A stretch of DNA of 64,000 nt. Source: Craterostigma plantagineum (taxonomy: Eukaryota > Streptophyta > Magnoliopsida > Lamiales > Linderniaceae). The position numbers and the translations under genes are program-made. This document shows positions 36,313-45,150 of this stretch, in pieces. Within the stretch, counting starts at the first letter, position 1; each line of letters begins with the position of its first letter. The notes under the pieces are model-generated. The model was not told the DNA's origin. It ran no database searches and saw nothing but the letters and a program-made list of their open reading frames with translations. Location: positions 1 through 64,000 of the forward strand of contig JAPQWV010000631.1 in NCBI GenBank assembly GCA_027422505.1, written 5' to 3'.

Positions 36313-37367
36313 CTGTTTGATACGGTTGTTCAATCAATCTGCATATGATATATGTTGGGAAATAAAAATCCCCTCTTTAGCCAAAATCCAGAAGCCAAAA
36401 TTCGTAAGCCCGTGAAGTTCCACTATAAAACTATGTAATTGGCAGTGGAGAGACTAGTCTACAGGATTATAATAATAAATGGCTCACAATTTTTATAATT
36501 ATTCGACGCGGGACTTGGATTTGCTATACGCAACAATATAATATTTTTTTTTTCGATTTCAAAGAAAAGAAAAAATTGAATTTGAAAAAAGGGGCATTTT
36601 CATTTTAGGCCCCCACATACCTATCATTGGATTCAGGCCATCTTGGCAAAAAATTAGTTTTAAGGACCCATTTTTTGCAAGTACCACTTTATTGCTCTTT
36701 CATACCAGTATGTTCAAATTTTGTAACACAAAACCATGATTCGGTACCAGTTTATAATCATCAGATACCAGTTTATTTTTTGCAGTACCACTTCATTGCT
36801 TTGTCATACCAGTATGTTGAAATTTGTAACACAAACGATCATTCTATACCAGTTCATATATCTTTCATACCCCTTTTTACACCACACAAAATGGGTCATT
36901 TAACCTAAAAAATTCTCAACAGGGCCTGAATTCGAAATCAAACCCTTAATGGGGTCTGATTTCGAATTGACCCTTGAAAAAATCCGCCTCACAGTTGTGT
37001 TGTTTCCTTACTGTTGGACGGCGGTTATGGTTTGGGCATTTATTCCATTGCGAGTTAATAAGAAAGACTCGCTTTTTGAAAAAGAAAAATGGCAAAAGGT
37101 GAAAAAGCCTTCGTCGCTCGAACTCGAAGACAACAAGTACCAAACTCCTCACATGATTTAGAAGAAAACCCTAACAAACTGTTTTTCGCAGAAGTCGACA
37201 CATGCACTACTTATAGAAACATAAGGGGCAAGAACATCGTACAAGCCAATTCAAGACACAAAACACACTAACTATAAATATGTAATCCTCAGCCCCTATA
37301 TATACATATAAGTAAAAAGGATTGCATGTATATCTCTTACATACATAACAATCGAAAATTCAAAACC
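36313..37367. other. Intergenic region with a short tandem duplication
   Basis: Mostly AT-rich. A block of about 100 bp is tandemly duplicated at 36681-36784 and 36785-36880 (both begin GTACCACTT and contain CATACCAGTATGTT, GTAACACAAA and TACCAGTT). No protein-coding potential is convincing. The right end holds TATATATACATATAAG (37297-37312), probably the TATA region of the peptide gene that follows. Confidence 0.55.
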
Positions 37368-37643
37368 ATGGCACGAGGATTATCAGCACAGATCATTATG
37401 GTAGTAATATCTTCGTCTCTTTTCGTCTTCATCGTTCTGATGATGGGATCGTGTTCGTTGCTCGTGGAGGCTCAATCTTCGAACATGGGACAGTGCCTAG
37501 TATCGTGTAATAGGATGGGATCGTCGTGCGCCGTGGAATGCGATTCGAGGGAATGTTACCAAAGCTGCGGCGCTTCGAATATTGAGTGTGTTAGGTCTTG
37601 CGTTGGTCAGCAGCAGCCCCAAACAGCCAAGCAGCACAACTGA
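37368..37643 (+). CDS. Small secreted cysteine-rich peptide with CX3C motifs
   Basis: No family can be named. From Met 37368 (MARGLSAQIIMVVISSS), the first 38 or so residues form a typical signal peptide with a hydrophobic core (LFVFIVLMMGSCSLLVEAQ), predicted to be cut after the Ala before QSS. An in-frame Met at 37326 is possible but would bury the signal sequence. The mature part, about 55 residues, has exactly eight Cys as four CX3C pairs (CLVSC, CAVEC, CYQSC, CVRSC) with spacings of 6, 4 and 6 residues. CX3C...CX3C is the disulfide pattern of alpha-hairpinin-type plant peptides, so two such hairpins in tandem is a reasonable model. A Gln-rich tail follows. The gene appears single-exon, with a TATA-like box about 65 bp upstream. 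Confidence 0.75.
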   Translation: MARGLSAQIIMVVISSSLFVFIVLMMGSCSLLVEAQSSNMGQCLVSCNRMGSSCAVECDSRECYQSCGASNIECVRSCVGQQQPQTAKQHN

Positions 37644-38435
37644 TATGTGTTTAATTTATATGATGCAATATAAAAATTAAGAATTGTTAGACTTGGGAGC
37701 TTTTATACAAGGGTTGAATATATAATCGATCCTTCTTTAGCTTTGGAGTCTTGTGCTGGAATAATGTAATACTAGTGTCTATTATGTAATAACAGAGCAT
37801 GTACTATATGTGGGAATAGAAGCCGGATAGTAAATGAGTTATTAACGTAATATTGGTTCTCGGGAGATTGTAATATGACGAAGAACACACACACACATAC
37901 ACGCACATAATTTCATGGGCAAGTGGACGGGGATGGATACCTCGTTTTACGGCTTATTACATGTTTTGAGATAAAATAAATAAGATAAATAATTATGCTC
38001 AAGAAATATGCGCTTTGCAATACGAAGATTCTCTAAAGTGATAAACATGATATACTCCATATCTCCATCTTTGCTTGTATATGCCATACACCACGTGTAT
38101 ATATTAATCAAGTATTACGTTGATTTGCAAGTTTTTTTGTTTTCTTTTTTTTTTTGTAACATTATAATTGGCTGGACTATTTAGTTGATTAGTAATAGTT
38201 TACATATTTTTTCCCCTTGCATTCAATTCAATTCCACTACAAACGGTAGCCATATGATCATGGAAGAGAATTAATTAAGCGACAATAGGCAAACAAAAAA
38301 AGAGAGAAACAAAGTATTATCATTATTATCTTTATTAAGAGAGAAACAAATTATCATTATTATCACTATTAAAATTAATAGATTGCGAGCATCGATCGCG
38401 CCATATCGACCTATGGATCCTTTTTCTCGCCACGT
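37644..38435. other. Intergenic spacer, 3' flanks of the peptide and zinc-finger genes
   Basis: AT-rich with T homopolymers near 38140. A short direct repeat (AGAGAGAAACAAA followed by a TTATCATTATTATC-type run) lies at 38300-38365. No gene is seen. Confidence 0.4.
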
Positions 38436-38843
38436 CTACTGCTGCTGGGGATCGTCGTTGAGGTCGAAATGGTTCACGATTCTGCTCGGCCCGCGACAAA
38501 ATCGACGGTGGGCCGCCATCGAAAAGCGGTTCGTCGTCGTCCTGTCGCATATCGGGCACCGATGCAAATGCGCTTGTTGTTGCGCTATTTGCTGTTGTTG
38601 GTTCTGCTGATGTTGATTCTGTTGCTGCTGCTGTTGTTGTTGTTGTTGCTGCTGTTGAACGTTAGCAGCATTAGGCCCGGCCTGCAGTAGCGGGGCCCAC
38701 ACTGGTACGTAAGTACCCAACCTTCGGTCTTCCCTCACGTGGGAAGCTCTGTGGCCTCCCAACGCGTTATAGGTGGGAAACGACACGTTGCAGCGGTCGC
38801 AGACATACGTTCTAGCGTTGTTATTGTTGTTGTTGTTCGCCAT
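38436..38843 (-). CDS. C2H2 zinc-finger protein with EAR motif, poly-Gln copy
   Basis: A 135-residue, intronless, probably nuclear repressor. It opens MANNNNNNN. Finger 1 is CDRCNVSFPTYNALGGHRAS plus H (C-X2-C-X12-H-X3-H) with NALGGH where plant fingers usually have QALGGH. The conserved linker VREDRRLGTYVPVWAPLL follows, then a stretch of 13 Gln with more mixed Gln/Asn/His. Finger 2 is CPICDRTTTNRFSMAAHRRF plus C, a C2HC variant. The tail HFDLNDDP fits the DLNxxP form of the EAR motif, which recruits TOPLESS-type co-repressors. The next minus-strand gene at 40071 is a diverged tandem duplicate without the Gln tract. Confidence 0.85.
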   Translation of the reverse strand: MANNNNNNNARTYVCDRCNVSFPTYNALGGHRASHVREDRRLGTYVPVWAPLLQAGPNAANVQQQQQQQQQQQQQNQHQQNQQQQIAQQQAHLHRCPICDRTTTNRFSMAAHRRFCRGPSRIVNHFDLNDDPQQQ

Positions 38844-40070
38844 GGAAATGCTTTGAAGAGTGATGTTTGGTTTTTTTTTTTTTTTAAACGCGTGTACTTG
38901 GTTGTTTGTATTTGCTCATTTTTAAGCTGTATTTATAGCACAATTATGGATGGCTAAGGACTGGTTTTAATGGCTTATTACAATGATATGTAATAGAGTA
39001 ATTTGATAGAATGTGATGTTATTGATGTCTGACTAGGGAAGAATCATGTTATGAGATTAAATTTTGAGCAAGTCAAGGAATTGCTTAATATTCTAAGGTC
39101 ATGCAAATAGTCAAATATTGCATTTGTTGGTCATCATAATCCTTGTTTAAGTTGGATTTCTAGGATAGTCAAAGAACACTGAAATATGTTGCAGGGATTA
39201 ATATTAGTATCACAGTTTGCAAATGCAATTCAAGTTGGATATGATTCAAAGAGTATTACGCCCTTTAGTAGAGAATGCATGTAATTTTTTTAATTGCATT
39301 CAAATTGGTCAAATTAAATGGATATTCTTTTTTTTTTGGAAAATTAGATTTAATTGTGTAGGATAATGGGAATTTACGTCAAAAGTTTGATACTCTTACG
39401 CCACATTGTAATCTGTATTCCAATTTCTGAATGAACCCTTCGCTTTGAAACATTTAAGTTTGTAGTTATACTATTGTACCTAGCTAACGATTTACTTTAT
39501 TTGAATTTGCTCGAAAATTAGGCGTATGTTGCGTTTGTTGTCTATATCTCCGATTCTCGGACTCGGAGTTTATGATGCGGTAAGAAGATGTAATATGTGC
39601 ATGATTAGGGTTTCATGTAATCAATCTTACCGTTGGATATACACACCTAATTGTATACATATTGTACACCTGTGTATATATATTAATCAAGTATTTGTAG
39701 TATTCGACAACAATATTATTAACATTATAAATTCATCGGAACAAATTTTGACGAGAATTACATGTTACATTTTTTTCAAGACGAATAACTGCAAATGGCG
39801 AACAGTACTTAACATTTTTTTTCCTTAAACTCGTATAATTAAAATAGTTCATCAGCAATTATACTTCATTCAAGATAATGCAGTAGATCATTATAAGATA
39901 TGTAATTGAGAAAATCATACTGCAACACAACTTATATTATAAATATCCATTGCAACGGGTAAAAGGTAACAACGATAATGAAAAAATAAAACAACAATAA
40001 CAATACTATTATCATCGTCATTATTACTAAGTTATTCGTCGCGCCAATTTCAACCTATCGCCACGTACGC
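38844..40070. promoter_or_regulatory. Promoter of the first zinc-finger gene, part of a tandem duplication
   Basis: Several blocks match the region upstream of the second zinc-finger gene in the same order: GTTATGAGATTAAAT (39049) with GTTATGAGACTAAAT (40618), CAAAGAGTATTACGCCCTTT (39247) with CAAAGAGTATCACACCCTTT (40836), and TTCAAATTGGTCAAATT (39299) with the same word near 40889. The duplication therefore copied promoter and gene together. No other gene is supported. Confidence 0.6.
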
Positions 40071-40424
40071 CTACTGCTGCGGCGGGTCTTTGTTGAGGTC
40101 AAAATGGTTGACTATTCTGCTCGGGCCCTCACAAAAGCGACGGTGCGCCTCCATGGAGACACGACTTGTCGTCGTTTCGTCGCATACTGGGCATCGATGC
40201 AAATGCGCTAATTGTTGCCGTTGCTGTATGTTATTAACATTGGGCCCGCCGTGCAGTAACGGAGCCCAGACTGGTACGTATATGCCCAGCCTTCGGTCTT
40301 CTTTTACATGGGAAGCCATATGTCCTCCTAGCGCATTGTAGGAGTTAAACGATCTGTTGCAACGATCGCAGACATATGCTCTAACGTTGTTGTTGTTATT
40401 GTCACTATTGTTGTTGTTATTCAT
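40071..40424 (-). CDS. C2H2 zinc-finger protein with EAR motif, tandem paralogue
   Basis: A 117-residue duplicate of the gene at 38436. It opens MNNNNNSDNNNNNVRAYV. Finger 1 is CDRCNRSFNSYNALGGHMAS plus H; the linker VKEDRRLGIYVPVWAPLL is almost identical. The poly-Gln tract is reduced to IQQRQQ. Finger 2 is CPVCDETTTSRVSMEAHRRF plus C, and the end is GPSRIVNHFDLNKDPPQQ, again a DLNxxP-type EAR motif. Both copies are intact, intronless and on the same strand about 1.2 kb apart. The DNA-binding helix of finger 1 is the same in both copies, so they probably bind similar sites. Confidence 0.87.
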   Translation of the reverse strand: MNNNNNSDNNNNNVRAYVCDRCNRSFNSYNALGGHMASHVKEDRRLGIYVPVWAPLLHGGPNVNNIQQRQQLAHLHRCPVCDETTTSRVSMEAHRRFCEGPSRIVNHFDLNKDPPQQ

Positions 40425-41454
40425 GGGAATGTTTGAAAGAATGGTGTCTTTTTTTAAAAAATAAAAATAAGTTGTTTGTGTGCTTGATGTGTTGTTGTAT
40501 TGTTGGTGAGTGAAGTATATATAGAAGGTAGACTAAAACATAATGATTGTAGGTGAATATGGATTGGAATAATCTCATGAATGAGATGTGATTATAGTTT
40601 GAATAGTGAAAAATATTGTTATGAGACTAAATGTTGAATACTTCATTGGTCAAGTGTAATATCTAGGGTTGATGCAAAATTTTCAAGATTTGCATATGTT
40701 ATTATTCATAAGCATTGTCTAAGTTTTTGTCAAGAAACAAAATGGTTAGTCAAAGAACTGTGAGATAGATTGCATGAATATATAGTGTTGGTATGACAAA
40801 CAAAGCAATTAAAATTGCTTTGTTGTTCAAAGAGTATCACACCCTTTAAAAAATGATTGGAATTCTGAAAATAACGATTGAATTCGCTTCAAATTGGTCA
40901 AATTGAAGGGTTCATTTCTCCAATATAAAGTTAAATTGTCGAGCGATTATGGGCTAAAACTGGCGTCAAAATTGGACTATTTTACGCTATAATACGATTT
41001 CTGAATGAAATAGATTTGACGTTACATTTAGACATGTCGAAAAATTATGCGCGTTTTATATTACTCGAGAAATTCGGCGCGTAATATACGCCTCCGTCAT
41101 TTGAATTTACTTAAAAACAAAACTAGGCGCGTTGGTTGCATTACAATCACACGCGTCGAAGAGTCCCCGGTCCGACAAAGTCTTTACGATTTAGATCCCG
41201 AAAACGAATAATAACACCGCACCACAAAACCCTAATATAAACCCTAAGAGCGAGTTCAAAATTAATGATGGTGGGTTTAAAAAAGAGTGGCAAAGTAAAT
41301 AGATAACTCTGAAAAATGGCATAATGTTTTGAAACAAGTATAAAATCATACATAATAAGATTGAAGAAGCACAAACACACCACCAATTAAACAAAACTAG
41401 GTGTACACAGGTCAAATTACAAAGCAATAATAATAATATCAACTCAGAATCTGA
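40425..41454. other. Promoter of the second zinc-finger gene and 3' flank of the CML gene
   Basis: The left 600 bases carry the promoter blocks shared with 38844-39440. The rest is AT-rich with GGCGCG/ACGCGT-type words around 41060-41160. No gene is seen. Confidence 0.45.
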
Positions 41455-42009
41455 TCATTCAGTGGCCATCATAAGGTTGACGAATTCATCGTAACTGATC
41501 TGCCCATCTCCGTCCACGTCAGCCTTGAGGATCATCTCATCAACCTGTTCAGAGGTGAGATTCTCGCCGAGAGCAGCCATGACAGTGCGAAGTTCAGCTG
41601 CAGATATAAATCCATTATCGTCCTTGTCGAAAACCCTAAAAGCTTCCCTGAGTTCTTCGGATGAGTCAGTAGTAGTAATAGTAGTAGTAGCAGTATCTTG
41701 CTGGGCGGTGGTGTTCTTCGAGCCATTACGTTGATGAATTCTGGGAATTCGATTGCACCGTTACCACTGGCGTCGTCCTCGTTCATCATATTTCGGAGCT
41801 CTTCTTCTGTGGGGTTTTCGCCCAGCGCACGCATATCTGTACCGAGTTCCTGGATGGTGATGCGACCTGTCGAAAGTTACACTTGGTGAATCAGAAAATA
41901 TTTTTCTTAAAACTTAAAACGTTGAGGGTTCTTTTTACCATCTCCATCCCTGTCGAACATAGCAAAGGCTTGTTTCAGTTCCGATAGTTGATCTGCTGTT
42001 AATCGAGGG

Positions 42010-42014
<5 letters not shown>
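41455..42014 (-). CDS. Calmodulin-like protein (CML8/CML11 type), one frame break
   Basis: A four-EF-hand calcium sensor. Exon 1 (41939-42014) reads [20 protein letters not shown] then DRDGDG; exon 2 (41455-41866) continues [40 protein letters not shown] and [11 protein letters not shown] spacer rich in Thr and Gln ([19 protein letters not shown]) precedes [38 protein letters not shown] and [20 protein letters not shown], ending ATE. The two halves lie in different frames; one base is missing near 41712 (CGAAGAACACC). EF-hand 2 has Ser at position 3 ([12 protein letters not shown]), a change that may weaken binding. The spacer between the lobes is longer than in calmodulin, which separates it from true CaM. 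A 92-bp (CT) run abuts the start codon. Confidence 0.85.

Positions 42015-42106
<92 letters not shown>
42015..42106 (-). repeat. (GA)46 microsatellite directly abutting the CML start codon
   Basis: On the coding strand this is (AG)n running straight into ATGGCC with no intervening base. GA repeats in plant 5' leaders bind BPC/GAGA-binding proteins and are length-variable. It is part of the 5' UTR if transcription starts upstream. Confidence 0.9.
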
Positions 42107-42108
<2 letters not shown>

Positions 42109-42598
42109 TGTTGGTGATACTTGTAATGATCATCAACAGTAGATATATAGAGTAATACAGAGACAACGAAGGAAATGGGAGATCGTGGTGGCAGCGGAGA
42201 AACTCTGGCGAATATTTTATGGTTGACTTAAAGACAAACGATAATCTTTTGACAATTTGAAATTTTTTTAACGAAATTGAAAAACTGCGGGGAATACTCG
42301 CTGGACACATTTGACAAAGTTGACTTTAAATACTGTTGGTTGTGGTATTTGACTATATGATATTTCAACCAACGACTTTTTAGGAGCTGAAGCTCAAACG
42401 GCATATCGCTCGTTAGTGGTGCTAGGTTCAATACCCCAGCATTTTCATTTTTTCTTGTTTATTATTTATTGACTCTCATGTTTAACAGTATATTTTAAAA
42501 CGACACGATAATCTCATAACTGGGCAACGGCAAGTAGGTTATGTAATAACATAACACACTTCCACTAGACACTGTGTTAAACATAAATTCCATTACTA

Positions 42599-43178
42599 CT
42601 AAGCTCCTTCTCCCAGCGTTCCCTTAGAAGTGCTGATGTAGAGAACTGCAGATTTTCCAGGAAAACGAGGGAAGCAAAATTAAGTCGTAACTCAAAGAAA
42701 CCTTGCAAAAAAAAAATTCAACAGCAAATCGACTGTTATTTGCATCTATGTTACCGTTATTTCCCCGAATAAAGGCGTCTCCGTATTTGTTCTTCAGCTG
42801 ACCGTTAACATACTCCTCAGTCTGTTCCATTGCAATGTTCATATATCCATCCAAACATGCAAGAATGCCTGCGGGAAAATCTCAAGTTTTAGATTCTAAT
42901 CAACAAGAGTTTTTTAATCTGTTAGAAGCCAATGCAAAGATTCAGCAGCAATCAAATACTAAACTGTACGTATGTCTTAGAATCGAATTGAAGTGCGCAA
43001 TGGCAGTCACGATACACCATAACAACGATGTATTTTGCGTTAGAAATGGAGGGTAAAAAACAACCTCTGTAGTCGACGCCTGAATTCAATTTGACGACGA
43101 CTGGTCTCGACCGCGTATTGATTTGAGGAAGTCCGCAGGAGTTTTCGTGGTCGATGGTTTATCTGCTGCTCCACTCAT
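42599..43178 (-). CDS. LSM6: U6 snRNA-associated Sm-like protein LSm6
   Basis: LSm6 is a subunit of both the nuclear LSm2-8 ring (U6 snRNP, splicing) and the cytoplasmic LSm1-7 ring (decapping). Three exons: 43065-43178 (MSGAADKPSTTKTPADFLKS), 42755-42866 (ILACLDGYMNIAMEQTEEYV, then GQLKNKYGDAFIRGNN) and 42599-42645 (VLYISTSKGTLGEGA). The Sm1 and Sm2 motifs are present. In exon 1 the conserved stretch IRGRPVVVKLNSGVDYRG is interrupted: two extra bases lie in CGCGGTCGAGACCAGTC near 43121, throwing the frame into an early stop unless corrected. Everything else is near-identical to plant LSM6. As the protein is essential, this is probably a consensus error, though an inactive copy is possible. 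Confidence 0.88.
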
Positions 43179-43892
43179 TGTGTTCTTTTCTTACTCACTA
43201 TATACAACTGTTACAAAATGATTGGGAAAAAAAAAAAACAAAGAAATTTAGCACAGATCATTTTTCTTCTCCTTCTTTCAGGTTCTGGTGACAACTTTCA
43301 TCATTCGACAGCAAAAATAAAATAAAATCGGACATATAAAATCGAAGCAGATGAACGAGTTAACAACAAAAGCCATCAAACTCGAAAGCAAGACGACAAT
43401 GAGCATCTGCAGTATATTTCGCTGACGAGCTTCGAACAAGAAACAATTTTAAAGCACCAAATTAACAAGTAAAAAACTCATGATTGGCGCACATCAATCG
43501 AAATTCGGCGATCAATTAGAGAAATCGGACAAGAGATCAACGAATAGCTTACCGATCGGATCTAAAGCAGCGCCGAAGCACACGCAGAGGTTTTGAACCG
43601 TGACTTGCGAGGGTTTTGTTGACAGCGAATAGAATAGAATTAGAGATTAACGAATGAATTCGATTTACGAGCTATTTAGGTATGGTTTGGGCTGCGCCTT
43701 TGAGCCGAGTCTTTCCTTACGTTTAAAGGGCCTAAAAGGGCCTTATAATATAATGACAGCTTACGATATGTTACAAGTCTTTGTATTATACTATTATTAT
43801 CAAGATTTAAGAAGTTGAATAAACACACACACACACACTAATCAAACAATGTTCGGTTTTTTGTCCCCTGGGAAGGAACAATACATGAAGAT
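43179..43892. other. 5' leader and promoter of LSM6, convergent with the MYB 3' end
   Basis: The LSM6 transcript probably begins near 43600-43640, with a 5' UTR intron whose acceptor lies close to the start codon; this is inferred from the spacing. A GGGCCTAAAAGGGCC word at 43729 resembles site-II-type elements of housekeeping promoters. A (CA)n run lies near 43826. No other gene is seen. Confidence 0.4.
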
Positions 43893-45117
43893 TCAATTCA
43901 AAGGTAAATATTCTGGTTCGAAGAAGATGCTGTCGTAAATCGTCTCCAAATCACTGCAGCTATGCTCCGAAGTCACCACGTTGTCGTTTCCTTCCCCTTT
44001 TAAAGACGAAAGAAAAATGGCAGTTTTTAGCAAAAAGCAATGCAAGAGATCACCCAAAAAAAGGGACGAAAGAAAAAAAAAAACAGACCTTGATTTAACT
44101 CTGCATATTCAAGCTCAGGCGAATTCGGCGTTCCGCCGCCGGACGGAGAACAACAAAGAGACCATCCCCCTGCTTTTTTAACGTCCGCAGCTGCCTGCGA
44201 CGGCGGCGCGTGAGGTATTCGACCCTTTATCACCGCATCCAGTAATTCGCTATTTGCCGCCGGAGCAGCGCCACCGTCGGCCGACGGTAGGGTTTGGGCT
44301 GAAAGGCCGTCATCTTCCTCGATCAAAGACGACGGCGACGGCCATGGGTGGCCGTGTTGAAATTTTTGGAATGAAGGGAGATCTACCTTCGAAGAAGCCC
44401 ACGCTGGCTCCAAAGGAGATGAAGAAGAAATCGCAAGATTCTGACAAGAAGAGCTTTGACTGTTATTACACACATTTGAATAGCCATAGTTCTGAAGCAG
44501 GGGCGGCGCAAATGTGCACGAAGGCCTGCAGATGTTCGGAAACAGAGCATCGTTGACCGGCGACATTAGGTTATTGAGAGGCTGCACCGCCGATAAATCT
44601 GACGCCGGCGGGTATATCGGCAAGCCAAGGCGTAGCCTCCTTTTCCTCCTCGTGTTCCAAAAGTTCTTTATCTCATTATCTGTGCGGCCTGGCAACTGAA
44701 AAAAACAGAGCACAAAAAAAGATCAGAGAAACGAACAGCTCAAGTTAAAGAACAGCAGAGAGATGGAGAGAGGAAGTGAAAACTAGTAAGAACCTCGGCG
44801 GCCATGCGGGCCCATTTGTTGCCCAATCGGGCCTGCATTTCGACGACGATGCGCTCTTCCTCTTGGCTAAAAGCGCCTTTCTTGAGGTCGGGCTTGAGGT
44901 GGTTGGTCCACCTAAGGCGGCAGCTCTTACCACAACGGGCCAGCTCGGTGTGCTTCTGAACGGCGTTCCAATTTCCTTCGCCGTTCTTCCGTACGTATTC
45001 CGCTAATACGCCGTCTTCAGAAGCCGTCCACGGCCCTCTCTTCAGCCCGCCGTTCGTCCCTGTATTTTCTGGGCTCGATGATTTCGTGCTTTCGTCGTTC
45101 TCTGCTTCTGCGTTCAT
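43893..45117 (-). CDS. GAMYB-like R2R3-MYB transcription factor
   Basis: GAMYB-type factors act downstream of gibberellin in anthers, pollen tubes and seeds and are restrained by miR159. From Met 45117 (MNAEAENDESTKSSS; another in-frame Met at 45150) the R2 repeat is LKRGPWTASEDGVLAEYVRK, then GEGNWNAVQKHTELARCGKS and CRLRWTNHLKPDLKKGAF; R3 is SQEEERIVVEMQARLGNKWA, RMAAE and LPGRTDNEIKNFWNTRRKRR, followed by GLPIYPP. The GNWNAVQKH and NHLKPDLKKGAF signatures are those of subgroup 18. The C-terminal part includes VDLPSFQ, the peptide encoded by the miR159 site. The last small exon ends HSCSDLETIYDSIFFEPEYL. An intron splits R3 between AAE and LPGR. The protein is short for GAMYB, nearer MYB97/101/120. 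No frame break was seen. Confidence 0.9.
44365..44385 (-). promoter_or_regulatory. miR159 target site in the GAMYB-like mRNA
   Basis: The genomic plus strand reads TTTGGAATGAAGGGAGATCTA. It differs from the canonical miR159 sequence at only two of 21 positions (7 and 17), so the mRNA (minus strand) is nearly fully complementary. The site sits in the coding region at VDLPSFQ, exactly where GAMYB genes carry it. Confidence 0.9.
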
Positions 45118-45150
45118 CTTCCTGAAAATCCGATCACAACTTGCCGTCAA

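Noticed and set aside
38469..38690. Plus-strand frame with a long Leu run
   Set aside because: It is the antisense of the poly-Gln tract of the zinc-finger gene.
42390..42445. GGTTCAATACCCC resembling a pol III B-box
   Set aside because: The A-box partner and tRNA-like folding are absent, and no repeat boundary was seen.
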